A model generated the notes under the pieces. The model was not told the DNA's origin and made no database searches. It saw only the letters and a program-made list of their open reading frames with translations. From contig NZ_FQYN01000001.1 of NCBI RefSeq assembly GCF_900141805.1, forward strand, positions 372,001-436,000: a DNA stretch of 64,000 nt. Reading direction: 5' to 3'. A program made the position numbers and the translations under genes. The stretch is from Hymenobacter daecheongensis DSM 21074 (GTDB lineage Bacteria; Bacteroidota; Bacteroidia; Cytophagales; Hymenobacteraceae). Below are positions 11,298 through 19,765 of this stretch, piece after piece. Every line of letters begins with the position of its first letter. Positions within the stretch are counted from its first letter, which is position 1.

Positions 11298-13532
11298 ATG
11301 ACTTGCTCCCGGTCACTGAAAGCGCTACTGTATCTGCTGCTGGCCTGTTTGGCCCCGTCGGCGGCGGCCGCCCGCCCCACCCCGGTGCCAACGCTCAGGC
11401 ACATGCCCGCCACCGGCCTCGTGCTCGACCAGGGCTGGACTTACCGCCCCGGCGACGACCCGCGCTGGGCCCTCCCCGCCACTGCCACCGCCGCCGACGC
11501 CCGGCAGTGGCAGCCCATCAACCCTGGGCTGAGCCCGCGCCGGCTGCCGCAGGTGCCGCGGGCCGGCATTGGCTGGCTGCGCCTGCGCTTCCGAGTAGCG
11601 CCGGCCCTGCGCGGGCAGGCCCTCACGCTGGGCATTTTTCAGTACGCGGCTTCCGAAGTGTACTTCAATGGCCGCCTGCTGCGCCGCTACGGCACCCTCG
11701 GCCCCAACCCGCGCCAAGTGTTGCCCTACTGGCCCGACGGGCAGCCTATCGAGCTGCGTCTCGGCGAGGGGGCCGAGCAGGTGCTGGCCATCCGTTTGGC
11801 CCAATGGCCGCCCTTTTTCGTCTTCAGCGACTTTTTCGTGCCTTTCCTGCTGCAGGCCCGCCTTGATGGTGTGCCGCAGCTCATGCAGAACTTTCAGCAC
11901 GAGGCCACCTACAAAACCGCCGATATGCTGCTGTTCGGGGCGTTTCTGCTCCTGAGTATGCTGCACTTGGCCTTCTACTTATACAATACCGCTCAGCGGG
12001 CCAACCTCTACTTTGCCTTCTACACGCTGGCCCAGGCCTGCAGCTTCTGCTGCACGGGCTTTCTGGATGAGGTGCGCCGCATGGATGTGCGCCTGGCCGT
12101 GGATATTTTGTCGTATGTGGCGCTGCAGACCGGCGGCATTCTTGCGGTGCGGGCGCTATATAGCCTGTTTGGCGTGCGCCGGGGCCTTATCTACTACGGG
12201 CTGTGGGCCGCCAATGGCATCAGCCTGCTGCTGCTCACGTTCAGCAACCGGCTGAGCTGGTATCCGACGGTGGGGTTTATGGTGCTCGTCACGGCCGAGC
12301 AGCTGCGCCTCACGCTGGGGGCCCTGCGTCAGACCAAGCGGGCCGCCGGCATCATAGCCGCCGGCTTCGGGCTGGCCCTGCTGCTGCTGCTCACGTTTGG
12401 CTACCTGGCTCGGTTTCAGCCGCAGGTGCTGGGCCGCGAGCTGCTTTCCATTCCGGTGCATACGCTGCTCACGTTTCCGGCTTTTCTGAGCCCGGTGCTG
12501 GCCATTTCGCTGTTTCTGGCCCGTCGCTTCGCCATCGATAGCCGGCTGCTGACCATCAAGCTGGCCCAGGTGCGGCGGCTTTCGGCCCAGACCAGCGCCC
12601 AGCAGCAGGAAAAGCAGGAGCTGCTGGCCCGGCAAAACGAAACGCTGGAGCAGCTGGTGCAGCAGCGCACGGCCGCCCTGCAGCTCTCGCTCACCAACCT
12701 CCAAAACGCCCAGCACCAGCTCATCCAGGCCGAGAAGATGGCCTCGCTGGGCGAGCTAACGGCCGGCATTGCCCACGAGATTCAGAACCCGCTCAACTTT
12801 GTCACCAACTTCGCCGACGTAGCCATGGAGCTGCTCAAGGAGCTGAAGGAAGGGCCGCTGCTGGCGCTGGCCGGCCAGGAAAAGCAGGGTGCCACCGCTC
12901 TGGTGGAGGAGCTGACCGAGGATCTGGACCGCATCACGTACCACGGCCGGCGCGCCGATGGCATCGTGAAGGGAATGTTGCAGCACTCGCGGGCTGGTCG
13001 GGGCGAGCGGCAGCCCACCGACCTGAACGCGCTGGCCGACGAATTTCTGCGCCTGGCCTACCACGGCCTGCGCGCCAAGCACCCCGATTTCAACGCCACC
13101 CTCACCACCCGATTCGACCAAGGCCTGGGCCGCATAACCGTGAGCGCCCAAGAGCTGGGCCGGGTGCTGCTGAATCTGTTCAACAATGCCTTTTATGCCG
13201 TGCAGCAGCGGCAGAAGCTGGCCCAGCCCGGCTACCGCCCCGAAGTGTGCGTGACCACCCAGCGCCAGCCCGATGGCCGGGTAGCCATTCGGGTGCGCGA
13301 CAATGGCCTGGGCATTCCGGCCGCCGTGCGCCAGAAAATCTTTCAACCGTTCTTCACCACCAAGCCGCCCGGCGAAGGCACCGGCCTGGGCCTGTCCCTG
13401 AGCTACGACATCGTGACCAAGGGCCACGGTGGCACCCTCACAGTGGCCACGCAGGAGGGCGACTACACGGAGTTTACGGTGAGCCTGCCCACCGAAAACG
13501 AACAGTTTCAGGCCCTAACCTTTTCGGTATGA
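11298..13532 (+). CDS. 7TMR-DISM type sensor histidine kinase
   Basis: 744 residues. A signal peptide (LLYLLLACLAPSAAAA) is followed by an extracytoplasmic beta-sandwich domain of the 7TMR-DISMED2 type (about 40-190; WLRLRFRVAPALRGQALTLG, ASEVYFNGRLL). Seven membrane helices (about 205-420) follow, then a coiled coil, the H-box [16 protein letters not shown] and a HATPase domain with [21 protein letters not shown] and [13 protein letters not shown]. The sandwich domain probably binds a carbohydrate-like ligand in the periplasm, by family analogy. Its TGA stop overlaps the ATG of the response regulator (ATGA at 13529), indicating translational coupling. The C-terminal DNA is nearly identical to the inverted kinase gene upstream. 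Confidence 0.93.
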   Translation: MTCSRSLKALLYLLLACLAPSAAAARPTPVPTLRHMPATGLVLDQGWTYRPGDDPRWALPATATAADARQWQPINPGLSPRRLPQVPRAGIGWLRLRFRVAPALRGQALTLGIFQYAASEVYFNGRLLRRYGTLGPNPRQVLPYWPDGQPIELRLGEGAEQVLAIRLAQWPPFFVFSDFFVPFLLQARLDGVPQLMQNFQHEATYKTADMLLFGAFLLLSMLHLAFYLYNTAQRANLYFAFYTLAQACSFCCTGFLDEVRRMDVRLAVDILSYVALQTGGILAVRALYSLFGVRRGLIYYGLWAANGISLLLLTFSNRLSWYPTVGFMVLVTAEQLRLTLGALRQTKRAAGIIAAGFGLALLLLLTFGYLARFQPQVLGRELLSIPVHTLLTFPAFLSPVLAISLFLARRFAIDSRLLTIKLAQVRRLSAQTSAQQQEKQELLARQNETLEQLVQQRTAALQLSLTNLQNAQHQLIQAEKMASLGELTAGIAHEIQNPLNFVTNFADVAMELLKELKEGPLLALAGQEKQGATALVEELTEDLDRITYHGRRADGIVKGMLQHSRAGRGERQPTDLNALADEFLRLAYHGLRAKHPDFNATLTTRFDQGLGRITVSAQELGRVLLNLFNNAFYAVQQRQKLAQPGYRPEVCVTTQRQPDGRVAIRVRDNGLGIPAAVRQKIFQPFFTTKPPGEGTGLGLSLSYDIVTKGHGGTLTVATQEGDYTEFTVSLPTENEQFQALTFSV

Positions 13533-13918
13533 GCGCTGTAAAAATTCTGGTTGTTGATGACGAGGCCGATGTGCGCCTGCTGTTTGAGCAGCGCTTCCGG
13601 CGCGAAATCCGGGAGGGGCAGCTGGTGTTCAGCTACGCTTTTTCGGGCGAGGAGGCCCTGCGCTACCTCGGGCAGGAGCCGCACTACTCCCAAGTCGTGC
13701 TCATTCTCTCCGACATCAATATGCCGGGCATGAGCGGGCTGGAGCTGCTGCGCCAAATTAGGCAGGACCGCCCCAACCCGCCACCGCTAGTGATGATGAT
13801 AACGGCCTACGGCGACCCACAAAGCCATGCCGCGGCCCGGCAGTTGGGGGCCAATGAGCTGTTGTCGAAGCCGCTGGATTTTGCGCTGCTGCGCCAAAAG
13901 CTGCTGCTAGCCCTGTAA
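13529..13918 (+). CDS. single-domain (CheY-like) response regulator
   Basis: 129 residues, only a receiver domain: KILVVDDEADVR with the acidic pair, the phosphorylated Asp in LSDINMPGMSGLELL (about residue 58), the Thr in MMITAYGD and the Lys in LLSKPLDF. It has no output domain, so it must signal by protein contact or phosphorelay. The start overlaps the kinase stop by 4 nt, so it is most likely the partner of that kinase, and possibly of the related kinase at 9497. Confidence 0.94.
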   Translation: MSAVKILVVDDEADVRLLFEQRFRREIREGQLVFSYAFSGEEALRYLGQEPHYSQVVLILSDINMPGMSGLELLRQIRQDRPNPPPLVMMITAYGDPQSHAAARQLGANELLSKPLDFALLRQKLLLAL

Positions 13919-14023
13919 GCCGCGGCCGGGCTGGGCCCCTAGTGCCGTTCCGGCGCTTGGGCGGCATCGCGCCGCCGGGGTTCTTCGTTGAGCCGAGTAT
14001 CTGACTTTGGACTATCTGCCGCT

Positions 14024-14503
14024 ATGCCCTCGCTCAACGACCTGTTTGCGCAGCTACGCGTTGCCACCATCCCGGCCGAGGTGGAGGCGCTGCAGCACGC
14101 CATCTGGCAGCACTGGCTGGAAACCGGCGACGCGGCCCTCGACAAGCAGCTGGAAACCGGCATGCGCACCCTGGCCGCCGGCGACTACACCCACGCCATT
14201 CACGAATTCACCCAACTCATCAGGGCCCGGCCCGACTTTGCCGAGGGCTGGAACAAGCGGGCCACGGCCCACTACCTGCGCGGCGAGTACCGCGCCTCCC
14301 TGCTCGATATAGCCGAAACCCTGCGCCGGGAGCCGCGCCATTTCGGGGCCCTGGCCGGCTGGGCCACTATCCTGCAGATGCTCGGCGACGAGCGCCGCGC
14401 CCTGCGCGTGCTGCAGCGCCTGGCCCGGCTGTGCCCGCACCTGCCGGGCCTGCAAACCCAGCTGCGCGACCTGAACGACCGCCTCGACGACCTTGGGCTG
14501 TGA
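14024..14503 (+). CDS. TPR-repeat protein
   Basis: 159 residues from the ATG at 14024; a GTG-type extension to 13988 would add 12 residues. Helical repeats in TPR style are visible at AAGDYTHAIHEFTQLIRARP, AEGWNKRATAHYLRGEYRA and LAGWATILQMLGDERRALRV. There is no signal peptide, so it is probably cytoplasmic and mediates protein contacts. It sits about 105 nt after the response regulator; a small GC hairpin near 13960-13976 (GGCGGC / GCCGCC) lies between. Specific role unknown. Confidence 0.85.
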   Translation: MPSLNDLFAQLRVATIPAEVEALQHAIWQHWLETGDAALDKQLETGMRTLAAGDYTHAIHEFTQLIRARPDFAEGWNKRATAHYLRGEYRASLLDIAETLRREPRHFGALAGWATILQMLGDERRALRVLQRLARLCPHLPGLQTQLRDLNDRLDDLGL

Positions 14504-14556
14504 GCCGGCGCAGGCGCTTGCGCCAATTGTGAAATAGTTGTAAATTTTCCGGACCG

Positions 14557-14587
14557 TTGGTTTAGTTACGACTAGCTAGTATCTTCG
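14557..14587 (+). promoter_or_regulatory. Bacteroidota-type promoter before the TonB-like gene
   Basis: TTGG at 14557-14560, a 19-nt spacer and TATCTTCG at 14580-14587, the same arrangement as the metH promoter. It implies an AT-rich 5' leader of about 180 nt before the ATG at 14773, in which no known RNA motif was recognised. Confidence 0.55.
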
Positions 14588-14772
14588 CATATACTTGTCT
14601 ATCACGGCTTACCAGAGGAAATGGCATTTTGAATGTGTTTTGTCGGTATTTCCAATTAATTGTATTTAATCAATTTTTTATTTACCAGAAGCTGACACAA
14701 TTAACGCAAGTAATTTCGCTGGCTTGAGTTTTTCCCTTTCTGATTTTCCCACTCCGCAAAATTCCCCGCACT

Positions 14773-15363
14773 ATGAACAAACTCCTACCCCTTAGCCTGT
14801 TGGCCACCCTGCTGCCGCTCTGCTCCCTGGCCCAGCGCACCCGCACCACCGAGTATGAAAGCGGCATGGTGGAGAAAGGCGCCAAAATCGGCGTTTGGGA
14901 ATACTACGCCCACACCCGCGACGGCCGCCAGGTCACCATTCAGAAATACGACCACACGGCCCGCAAGCTGCTCTTTTACCGGCCCATCGAAGACATTCCG
15001 TATGAGGTGGAGGTGCAGCCCGGCCAATGGACGCGCAGCCGCGTCGATCAGCCGCCGCTGTTCATTGGCGGCGACCCGGCCCTGGCGGCTTTCACCACCA
15101 AGCTGGTATACCCCAAAGCTGCCCAGGACCGCAACCTGCAGGGCCGCGTGGTAGTGGCTCTCACCATCGATACGCTGGGCCAGGCCTCGGGCCACAAGGT
15201 GCTGACGAGCGTGGGCGGCGGCTGCGACGAAGAAGCCCTGCGCGTGGCCCGCAAAATCCCGAACCAGTGGATTCCGGCCCGCAAGGGCGGCCGCGCGGTG
15301 CCCATCGTGTATGAGCTGCCCTTCACCTTTAAGCTGCAGGCTCCGGCCCTGGTTTCGCAGTAG
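14773..15363 (+). CDS. exported TonB C-terminal domain protein
   Basis: 196 residues. Signal peptide MNKLLPLSLLATLLPLCSLA, then a domain with a repeated-turn look (GMVEKGAKIGVWEYYAHTRD) common in Bacteroidota antitoxin-like MORN-type stretches. From about 105 on there is a TonB C-terminal fold (KLVYPKAAQDRNLQGRVVVA, LGQASGHKVLTSVGGGCDEE, ALRVARKIPNQWIPARKGGR, VYELPFTFKL). There is no membrane anchor at the N-terminus beyond the signal peptide, so this is not a classical energy transducer but a secreted TonB-like protein of unknown role. It is preceded by a promoter and a long leader. Confidence 0.87.
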   Translation: MNKLLPLSLLATLLPLCSLAQRTRTTEYESGMVEKGAKIGVWEYYAHTRDGRQVTIQKYDHTARKLLFYRPIEDIPYEVEVQPGQWTRSRVDQPPLFIGGDPALAAFTTKLVYPKAAQDRNLQGRVVVALTIDTLGQASGHKVLTSVGGGCDEEALRVARKIPNQWIPARKGGRAVPIVYELPFTFKLQAPALVSQ

Positions 15364-15416
15364 GCAGGTGGGCGGCCGGCCACATCCTCGGGGGCTGAAT
15401 TACGTACACGCGGGCT

Positions 15417-15953
15417 ATGAAACGACCCAGCCTGTTTTTTGTACCGTCGGCGGCGCTGCTGGCCGCCTTCGCCCTGGTCAGCTGCGACACTACGCCCCGC
15501 GAGCGGCAGGAAATTGTGCGCCAGGAAGCCCGCAACCTCGATAGTCTGGTAGACCGGACCGCGTCCAAGCTAAAAACCGCCGGCCACCGCGCCGCCCGCT
15601 TCGACTCCGTTTCGCGAATGCGCAACCGTCAGCCGCTCGACAATGCCAGCCTGGCCACTTTCTCGGCCGAGCTGCTGGGTCCGTACGCGGCCATCGACCA
15701 GCTCACGCCCGACACCATTGAGCCGGCCTACAAGCAGTTTTTGCAGCAGGTGCGCCAGCGCCGCCGCACCTGGACCCAGCGCGACTGGGACTACGCCACG
15801 GCCATCTATAAGAGCCTGAATGAGCGCCTGCGCGTTATCCGGCTCGATGTGAAAGGCCGCGCCGAGCTGCACATCCGGGCGCTGCAAACCGAGTTTACGG
15901 CCCTGGAAACCAGCCGCGACGTGAAAGACCTCGGCGCGGCCGTAAAAGAATAG
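15417..15953 (+). CDS. lipoprotein of unknown function
   Basis: 178 residues. N-terminal lipoprotein signal with lipobox LVSC (Cys about 23; AFALVSCDTT), so it is likely anchored in a membrane. The remainder is predicted helical and charged (ERQEIVRQEARNLDSLVDRT, WDYATAIYKSLNERLRVIRL, VKGRAELHIRALQTEFTALE), with no family recognised. A probable terminator hairpin begins 21 nt after the stop and overlaps the next gene's 5' end. An amidase gene follows directly, which hints at a cell-envelope role, but this is only context. Confidence 0.8.
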   Translation: MKRPSLFFVPSAALLAAFALVSCDTTPRERQEIVRQEARNLDSLVDRTASKLKTAGHRAARFDSVSRMRNRQPLDNASLATFSAELLGPYAAIDQLTPDTIEPAYKQFLQQVRQRRRTWTQRDWDYATAIYKSLNERLRVIRLDVKGRAELHIRALQTEFTALETSRDVKDLGAAVKE

Positions 15954-15955
15954 CC

Positions 15956-17497
15956 GTGCGCTTCGCTCCTCTCCAAGCCCCGTTTCACCCACGGGGCTTT
16001 TTGCGTCTGGTCGGGCTTTGCTGGCTGCTCCTGGCCGGCCCGGCCCACGCCCAGAGCCGCATCGAAAGTGCCGAAACCGTGCCGGCCACCAACCAGTGGC
16101 TGCAGCCCGGCGACCGGCTGCAGGTGCGGCTACAAGGCACGCCGGGCGGGCAGGCCACTTTCTTGGGCACGCACCCGCTCACGGAGCTGCCGCCGGCCCA
16201 GGCCGGCGGGCGGCGCGGCATCTACCAGGGCACCTACGTGGTGCGGCCCGGCGATACACTGCGCAACCGTGCCATCAGCTTCGCGCTGCTGCTACCCACC
16301 GACAGCACCCGCGCCACCGCCCGCAGCCGCTCGCGGGTGCGGTTTCTGAGCCCCGATGAGCCGCAGCTGGCCGTCACGAAGGGCCCGCTGGCCTACCTGA
16401 ACTACGGGCTGGGCGAAGACCGGCTCGGCGGGGCCAAGCTGGGCTACCTCGATTCGCTTGTCACGCTGCACGTCACGGGTATGGTGGGCAGCCAGTACCG
16501 CGTGCGCCTAGCCGAAAACCAGACGGCCTGGGTGCCGCAGGAGGTGGTGCGCCTGCTGCCGCCCGGCGGCTTCGTGCCCACGTCCCTCACCGGCTCCTGG
16601 AGCGTGGCCGGCGACTCGCTCTACGACACTGTGCAGGTGCCGCTCACGGCCCGCCTACCCTACCGCTCCGAGCTGCTGACTGACCCCACTACGCTCGTTG
16701 TGGACATATTCGGGGCCACTTCCAACACCAACTGGATAACCCAGCGCGACGGCATCCGGGAGCTGGGCGACGTGCATTATCAGCAAGTGCAGCCTGATGT
16801 GTTCCGGCTCATTTTGCCGCTGCGCCACGCTCAGGCCTGGGGCTACAGCATTGGCTACCGGGGCAATACGTTGGTGATAAAAGTGAAGCGCCCGCCGGCC
16901 AACCTACGCCTGCGCGGCCTCACGGTGGCCCTCGATGCCGGGCACGGCGGCGAAAACGTGGGCGCCACCAGCGCCGCCGGCACTCAGGAAAAAGACCTCA
17001 CGCTGGCCATTGCCCAGAAGCTGCGCCGCGAGCTGGAAAAAGCCGGGGCCCGCGTGCTGATGACCCGCGAAACCGACGCGACGGTAGACAACGGCTACCG
17101 CGTGCTGCTGCTGCGCCAGCTGCGCCCCGATCTGCTCATCAGCCTGCACGCCAACTCCTCGGCCAACCCGGCGGTGCAGGGCACCAGCACCTTCTACCGC
17201 TACGTGGCGTTTCGGCCGCTGGCGTGGGCGCTGTATGAGCAAATGCGCTCAACTGGCCTCAAGGGCTTCGGCAACGTGGGCAGCTTCAACTTCGGCCTGA
17301 ACGGCCCCACCGAATACCCCAACGCGCTGGTAGAAACGGCATTTGTGTCGAATGCCGAGGACGAAAAGCGGCTGACGGACCCGCAGTTTCAACAGCAGCT
17401 GGCCGAGCGGCTGCGGGCCGGGCTGGAAGATTTTCTGAAGGCGACACGGGCTAAGGGGCCGCGCGGCTGGCTGCTGCACGAGCCCGCCCGCAACTAA
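15956..17497 (+). CDS. N-acetylmuramoyl-L-alanine amidase (Amidase_3)
   Basis: 513 residues from GTG 15956. It cleaves the amide between MurNAc and the stem peptide of peptidoglycan. A signal peptide ends at PAHAQS. The middle contains SH3-like and AMIN-like beta regions (GSQYRVRLAENQTAWVPQEV). The catalytic domain (about 320-500) shows the zinc ligands: ALDAGHGG, the Glu in GTQEKDLTLA, ISLHANSS and the catalytic Glu in ALVETAFVSN. The 5' end overlaps a terminator-like hairpin (15975-16002). An in-frame TTG at 16001 directly after that hairpin would give a compact signal peptide (RLVGLCWLLLAGPAHAQ) and may be the true start. There is no room for its own promoter, so expression probably depends on readthrough. 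Confidence 0.9.
   Translation: MRFAPLQAPFHPRGFLRLVGLCWLLLAGPAHAQSRIESAETVPATNQWLQPGDRLQVRLQGTPGGQATFLGTHPLTELPPAQAGGRRGIYQGTYVVRPGDTLRNRAISFALLLPTDSTRATARSRSRVRFLSPDEPQLAVTKGPLAYLNYGLGEDRLGGAKLGYLDSLVTLHVTGMVGSQYRVRLAENQTAWVPQEVVRLLPPGGFVPTSLTGSWSVAGDSLYDTVQVPLTARLPYRSELLTDPTTLVVDIFGATSNTNWITQRDGIRELGDVHYQQVQPDVFRLILPLRHAQAWGYSIGYRGNTLVIKVKRPPANLRLRGLTVALDAGHGGENVGATSAAGTQEKDLTLAIAQKLRRELEKAGARVLMTRETDATVDNGYRVLLLRQLRPDLLISLHANSSANPAVQGTSTFYRYVAFRPLAWALYEQMRSTGLKGFGNVGSFNFGLNGPTEYPNALVETAFVSNAEDEKRLTDPQFQQQLAERLRAGLEDFLKATRAKGPRGWLLHEPARN
15975..16002 (+). terminator. terminator-like hairpin overlapping the amidase start
   Basis: AAGCCCCG (15975-15982), a 9-nt loop, CGGGGCTT (15992-15999) and a short T run. 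It looks like an intrinsic terminator for the lipoprotein gene, but lies inside the longest amidase frame, before the TTG at 16001. Confidence 0.6.
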
Positions 17498-17729
17498 AGC
17501 AGGCAGAGGAGATGACTGCTGCATGAGAAGAATTTTAAGTAACCGATCTATACCCCGTAAGCTTGCCGCTTGGAACTTGCCGGCTGGGACTCACCACCTA
17601 AACAGCCAACTACCTGCTTCCTGACAGGCACTTTTTTCAGCCCGACAAAAGCGCATTTCGTTCGTCGTCAAACGCACCGCAACTTATTATCTATCACCTG
17701 ATTTATCACCTGCTTGCCAATATACCGAC

Positions 17730-18185
17730 ATGACCACCCAGCCGCCCGAAGACCGTATTGTGCTGCTCGAATCGTATGCCGACCCCATTGCGGCGCACCT
17801 AGCCAAAGGCCGCCTGGAGGCCGAGCAGATTCCGTGCTTTCTGACCAACGAAAACCTGGTCTCGCTCAATCGGCTCTACGGGCCGGCTTCGGGCGGCGTG
17901 CGCCTGCACGTGCGCCAGCAGGATGCCGCCGCCGCCGCCGAAATCCTACGCTACGAAACCGTGCCCATGCACGCCTCTCACGCCGACGACGCCCCGGCCG
18001 CCGATGTGCCGCACTGCCCCAACTGCGACTCCACCGACGTGGCGTTCGGGCCGGCCACGCGCAATACCTACAGCTGGCCTATGCTGCTGCTTTCTATGCT
18101 ATTAGCCTATCCCCTGCGCGGCCACCGCTACCACTGCTTCCACTGCCGCCACGAGTTCAAGCGTGCGGAGGTGGTGAAGTGGTGA
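17730..18185 (+). CDS. DUF2007-type protein with zinc ribbon and membrane segment
   Basis: 151 residues. The N-terminal about 75 residues match the DUF2007 putative signal-transducing domain (IVLLESYADPIAAHLAKGRL, IPCFLTNENL, GGVRLHVRQQDAAAAAEIL). A zinc ribbon follows: CPNC (about 94) and CFHC with further His. A short hydrophobic segment (SWPMLLLSMLLAYPL) lies between the two halves of the ribbon. Function is unknown. Its stop TGA is provided by a palindromic repeat (VVKW then TGGTGA). Confidence 0.85.
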   Translation: MTTQPPEDRIVLLESYADPIAAHLAKGRLEAEQIPCFLTNENLVSLNRLYGPASGGVRLHVRQQDAAAAAEILRYETVPMHASHADDAPAADVPHCPNCDSTDVAFGPATRNTYSWPMLLLSMLLAYPLRGHRYHCFHCRHEFKRAEVVKW

Positions 18186-18303
18186 GATAGTGAAATGGTG
18201 AAATGGTGAGTTTGATGTTCTGGCGGCGCATCTGGCGCAAGCGGCGCATTTAGCGCAGATCGAACATCAAACTCACCATTTCACCATCTCACTATCTCAC
18301 CAT
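18181..18303. repeat. inverted array of degenerate octamers between convergent genes
   Basis: The left arm is about four 8-nt units (TGGTGAGA, TAGTGAAA, TGGTGAAA, TGGTGAGT) from 18180, and the right arm is their near reverse complement ending at about 18302. The arms enclose about 45 nt of GC-rich sequence. RNA from either strand would fold into a long stem and could terminate both converging genes. Both flanking genes take their stop codon (TGG TGA, Trp-stop) from the element ends. Confidence 0.9.
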
Positions 18304-19514
18304 TCCCGAAAGCGGATGAGTGGGAAGGCGTCGCCGGCTTTGAATAGCTCCTGCTCGGGGGGCAGGCGCAGGAAACCGTCGCACTGAAGCAGAGAGGCTA
18401 GGTCGCCGGAGCCGCCGGCGGGCTGGGGGTGCGCTAGCAGATGGCCGTGGGGCGAAGCCTCCAGCCGCACGGGCAAAAAATGCGTCATGGGCGGCTTGAA
18501 TGCGAAACTGGCGGCCAGCACCGCCATCAGCTGGGGCAGCACGGCCTGGGGCTGCTGGCACTGCCGCAGCCAGGGGCGCACGTATTGGTAGAAATTGACG
18601 AAAGTAGAAACCGGGTTGCCGGGTAGGGCAAACACCACCGCGCCGCCGGCCTGCTGCCCAAACCAGAAGGGCTTGCCCGGCCGCTGCTGCACCTCATGAA
18701 AAATCTGCGTTACGCCCACTTCCCGCAGAATTTCGGGCAGAAAATCGGCCTGCCCCTTGGATACGCCCCCGCTCAACACCAGCGCATCGAACCCGGCCAG
18801 CAGCGGCGGCAGGCCCTGGCGCAGGGTTTGCTGGTCGTCGTTGAAGTGAAAAATCTCGCCTTCGGCCCCGGCTTCCAGCAGCGCGGCCCGCAACATGTAG
18901 GCATTGGAGCGCCGAATCTGGTGGGGCAGCGGCGTCTGGGTCAGCTCCACCAGCTCGTCGCCGGTGCTCACCACGGCCACGCGCAGCGGGCGGGCTACCG
19001 GCACCACGGCCGCGCCCACGGTGGCGGCCACGGCTATTTCGGCGGGGCCCAGGCGCGTGCCGGCGGGCAGCAGCAGGTCGCCCTGCTGGCGGTCGGCGGC
19101 CTGGTGATGGATGTTGTGGCCGGCGGCCGGCGGCGGCACCTGCACGCGGGCAATGCGCTGGCCATTGGCTTCGTGAAACTCTAAGTCTTCGTAGCGCACC
19201 ACCACATCGGTGCCGGGCGGCAGCATGGCACCGGTCATTATCTCAATGGCAGCCAGCGCATTGCGCAGCGGCTGGGGCGCAGTGCCGGCCAGCTGGGTGG
19301 CCTCGATGGGGAAATCGGTCTGGCCGGCGGCTATGGCCGCGAAACTCAGAGCAATGCCGTCCATTGCCACCCGGTTGAAGGGCGGAAAGTCGCGGTCGGC
19401 GTAGAGGGGCTGCTGCAGCACGCGGCCGGTAGCGGCCGTCAGCGCAATGGTTTCGGACGGCAGCGGGCGGGCGGTGGCCCGCACGAGGCGCGAGGCTTCT
19501 TCGACAGAAATCAT
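18297..19514 (-). CDS. moeA: molybdopterin molybdenumtransferase
   Basis: 405 residues, the family norm. It inserts molybdate into adenylylated molybdopterin, a late step of Moco synthesis. Typical features: ISVEEASRLV at the start, RDFPPFNRVAMDGIAL, IMTGAMLPPGTDVVVRYED, VVSTGDELVEL, IRRSNAYML, LVLSGGVSKGQADF, KPFWFGQ and VFALPGNPVSTFVNFYQYVR. ATG at 19514 was chosen; an upstream start at 19553 would add 13 residues without family support. It starts the molybdenum cofactor island, divergent from moaC. The stop lies in the palindrome 18181-18303. Confidence 0.96.
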   Translation of the reverse strand: MISVEEASRLVRATARPLPSETIALTAATGRVLQQPLYADRDFPPFNRVAMDGIALSFAAIAAGQTDFPIEATQLAGTAPQPLRNALAAIEIMTGAMLPPGTDVVVRYEDLEFHEANGQRIARVQVPPPAAGHNIHHQAADRQQGDLLLPAGTRLGPAEIAVAATVGAAVVPVARPLRVAVVSTGDELVELTQTPLPHQIRRSNAYMLRAALLEAGAEGEIFHFNDDQQTLRQGLPPLLAGFDALVLSGGVSKGQADFLPEILREVGVTQIFHEVQQRPGKPFWFGQQAGGAVVFALPGNPVSTFVNFYQYVRPWLRQCQQPQAVLPQLMAVLAASFAFKPPMTHFLPVRLEASPHGHLLAHPQPAGGSGDLASLLQCDGFLRLPPEQELFKAGDAFPLIRFREW

Positions 19515-19562
19515 GAGCAGCGGGGTTGGAAGCGCGGGAGAAGGACGGCGCAAAGTAAGTCC

Positions 19563-19685
19563 GAACGGTTGTAGAGACGCGATACTTCGCGTCTTGGCGT
19601 TGAACGACTGGAGCCGCGCCAGTAGGTATTTATAACAACATCAGCAACGATTGAGACGCGAAGGGTCGCGTCTCTACAACCGTTC
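19563..19685. repeat. palindromic repeat between moeA and moaC
   Basis: A perfect 20-bp inverted pair, GAACGGTTGTAGAGACGCGA (19563-19582) and its reverse complement (19666-19685), with an inner GAGACGCGAA/TTCGCGTC type copy. It occupies the divergent moeA-moaC spacer, so it also lies between their promoters. Confidence 0.9.
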
Positions 19686-19765
19686 AAAGCCCTTTGCAGG
19701 CGAAATCCCGGGGCTTTCTGCAACTTTTGCCCCGGCCCTGCGCTTTTCCGCTATACCCTTTCCCT

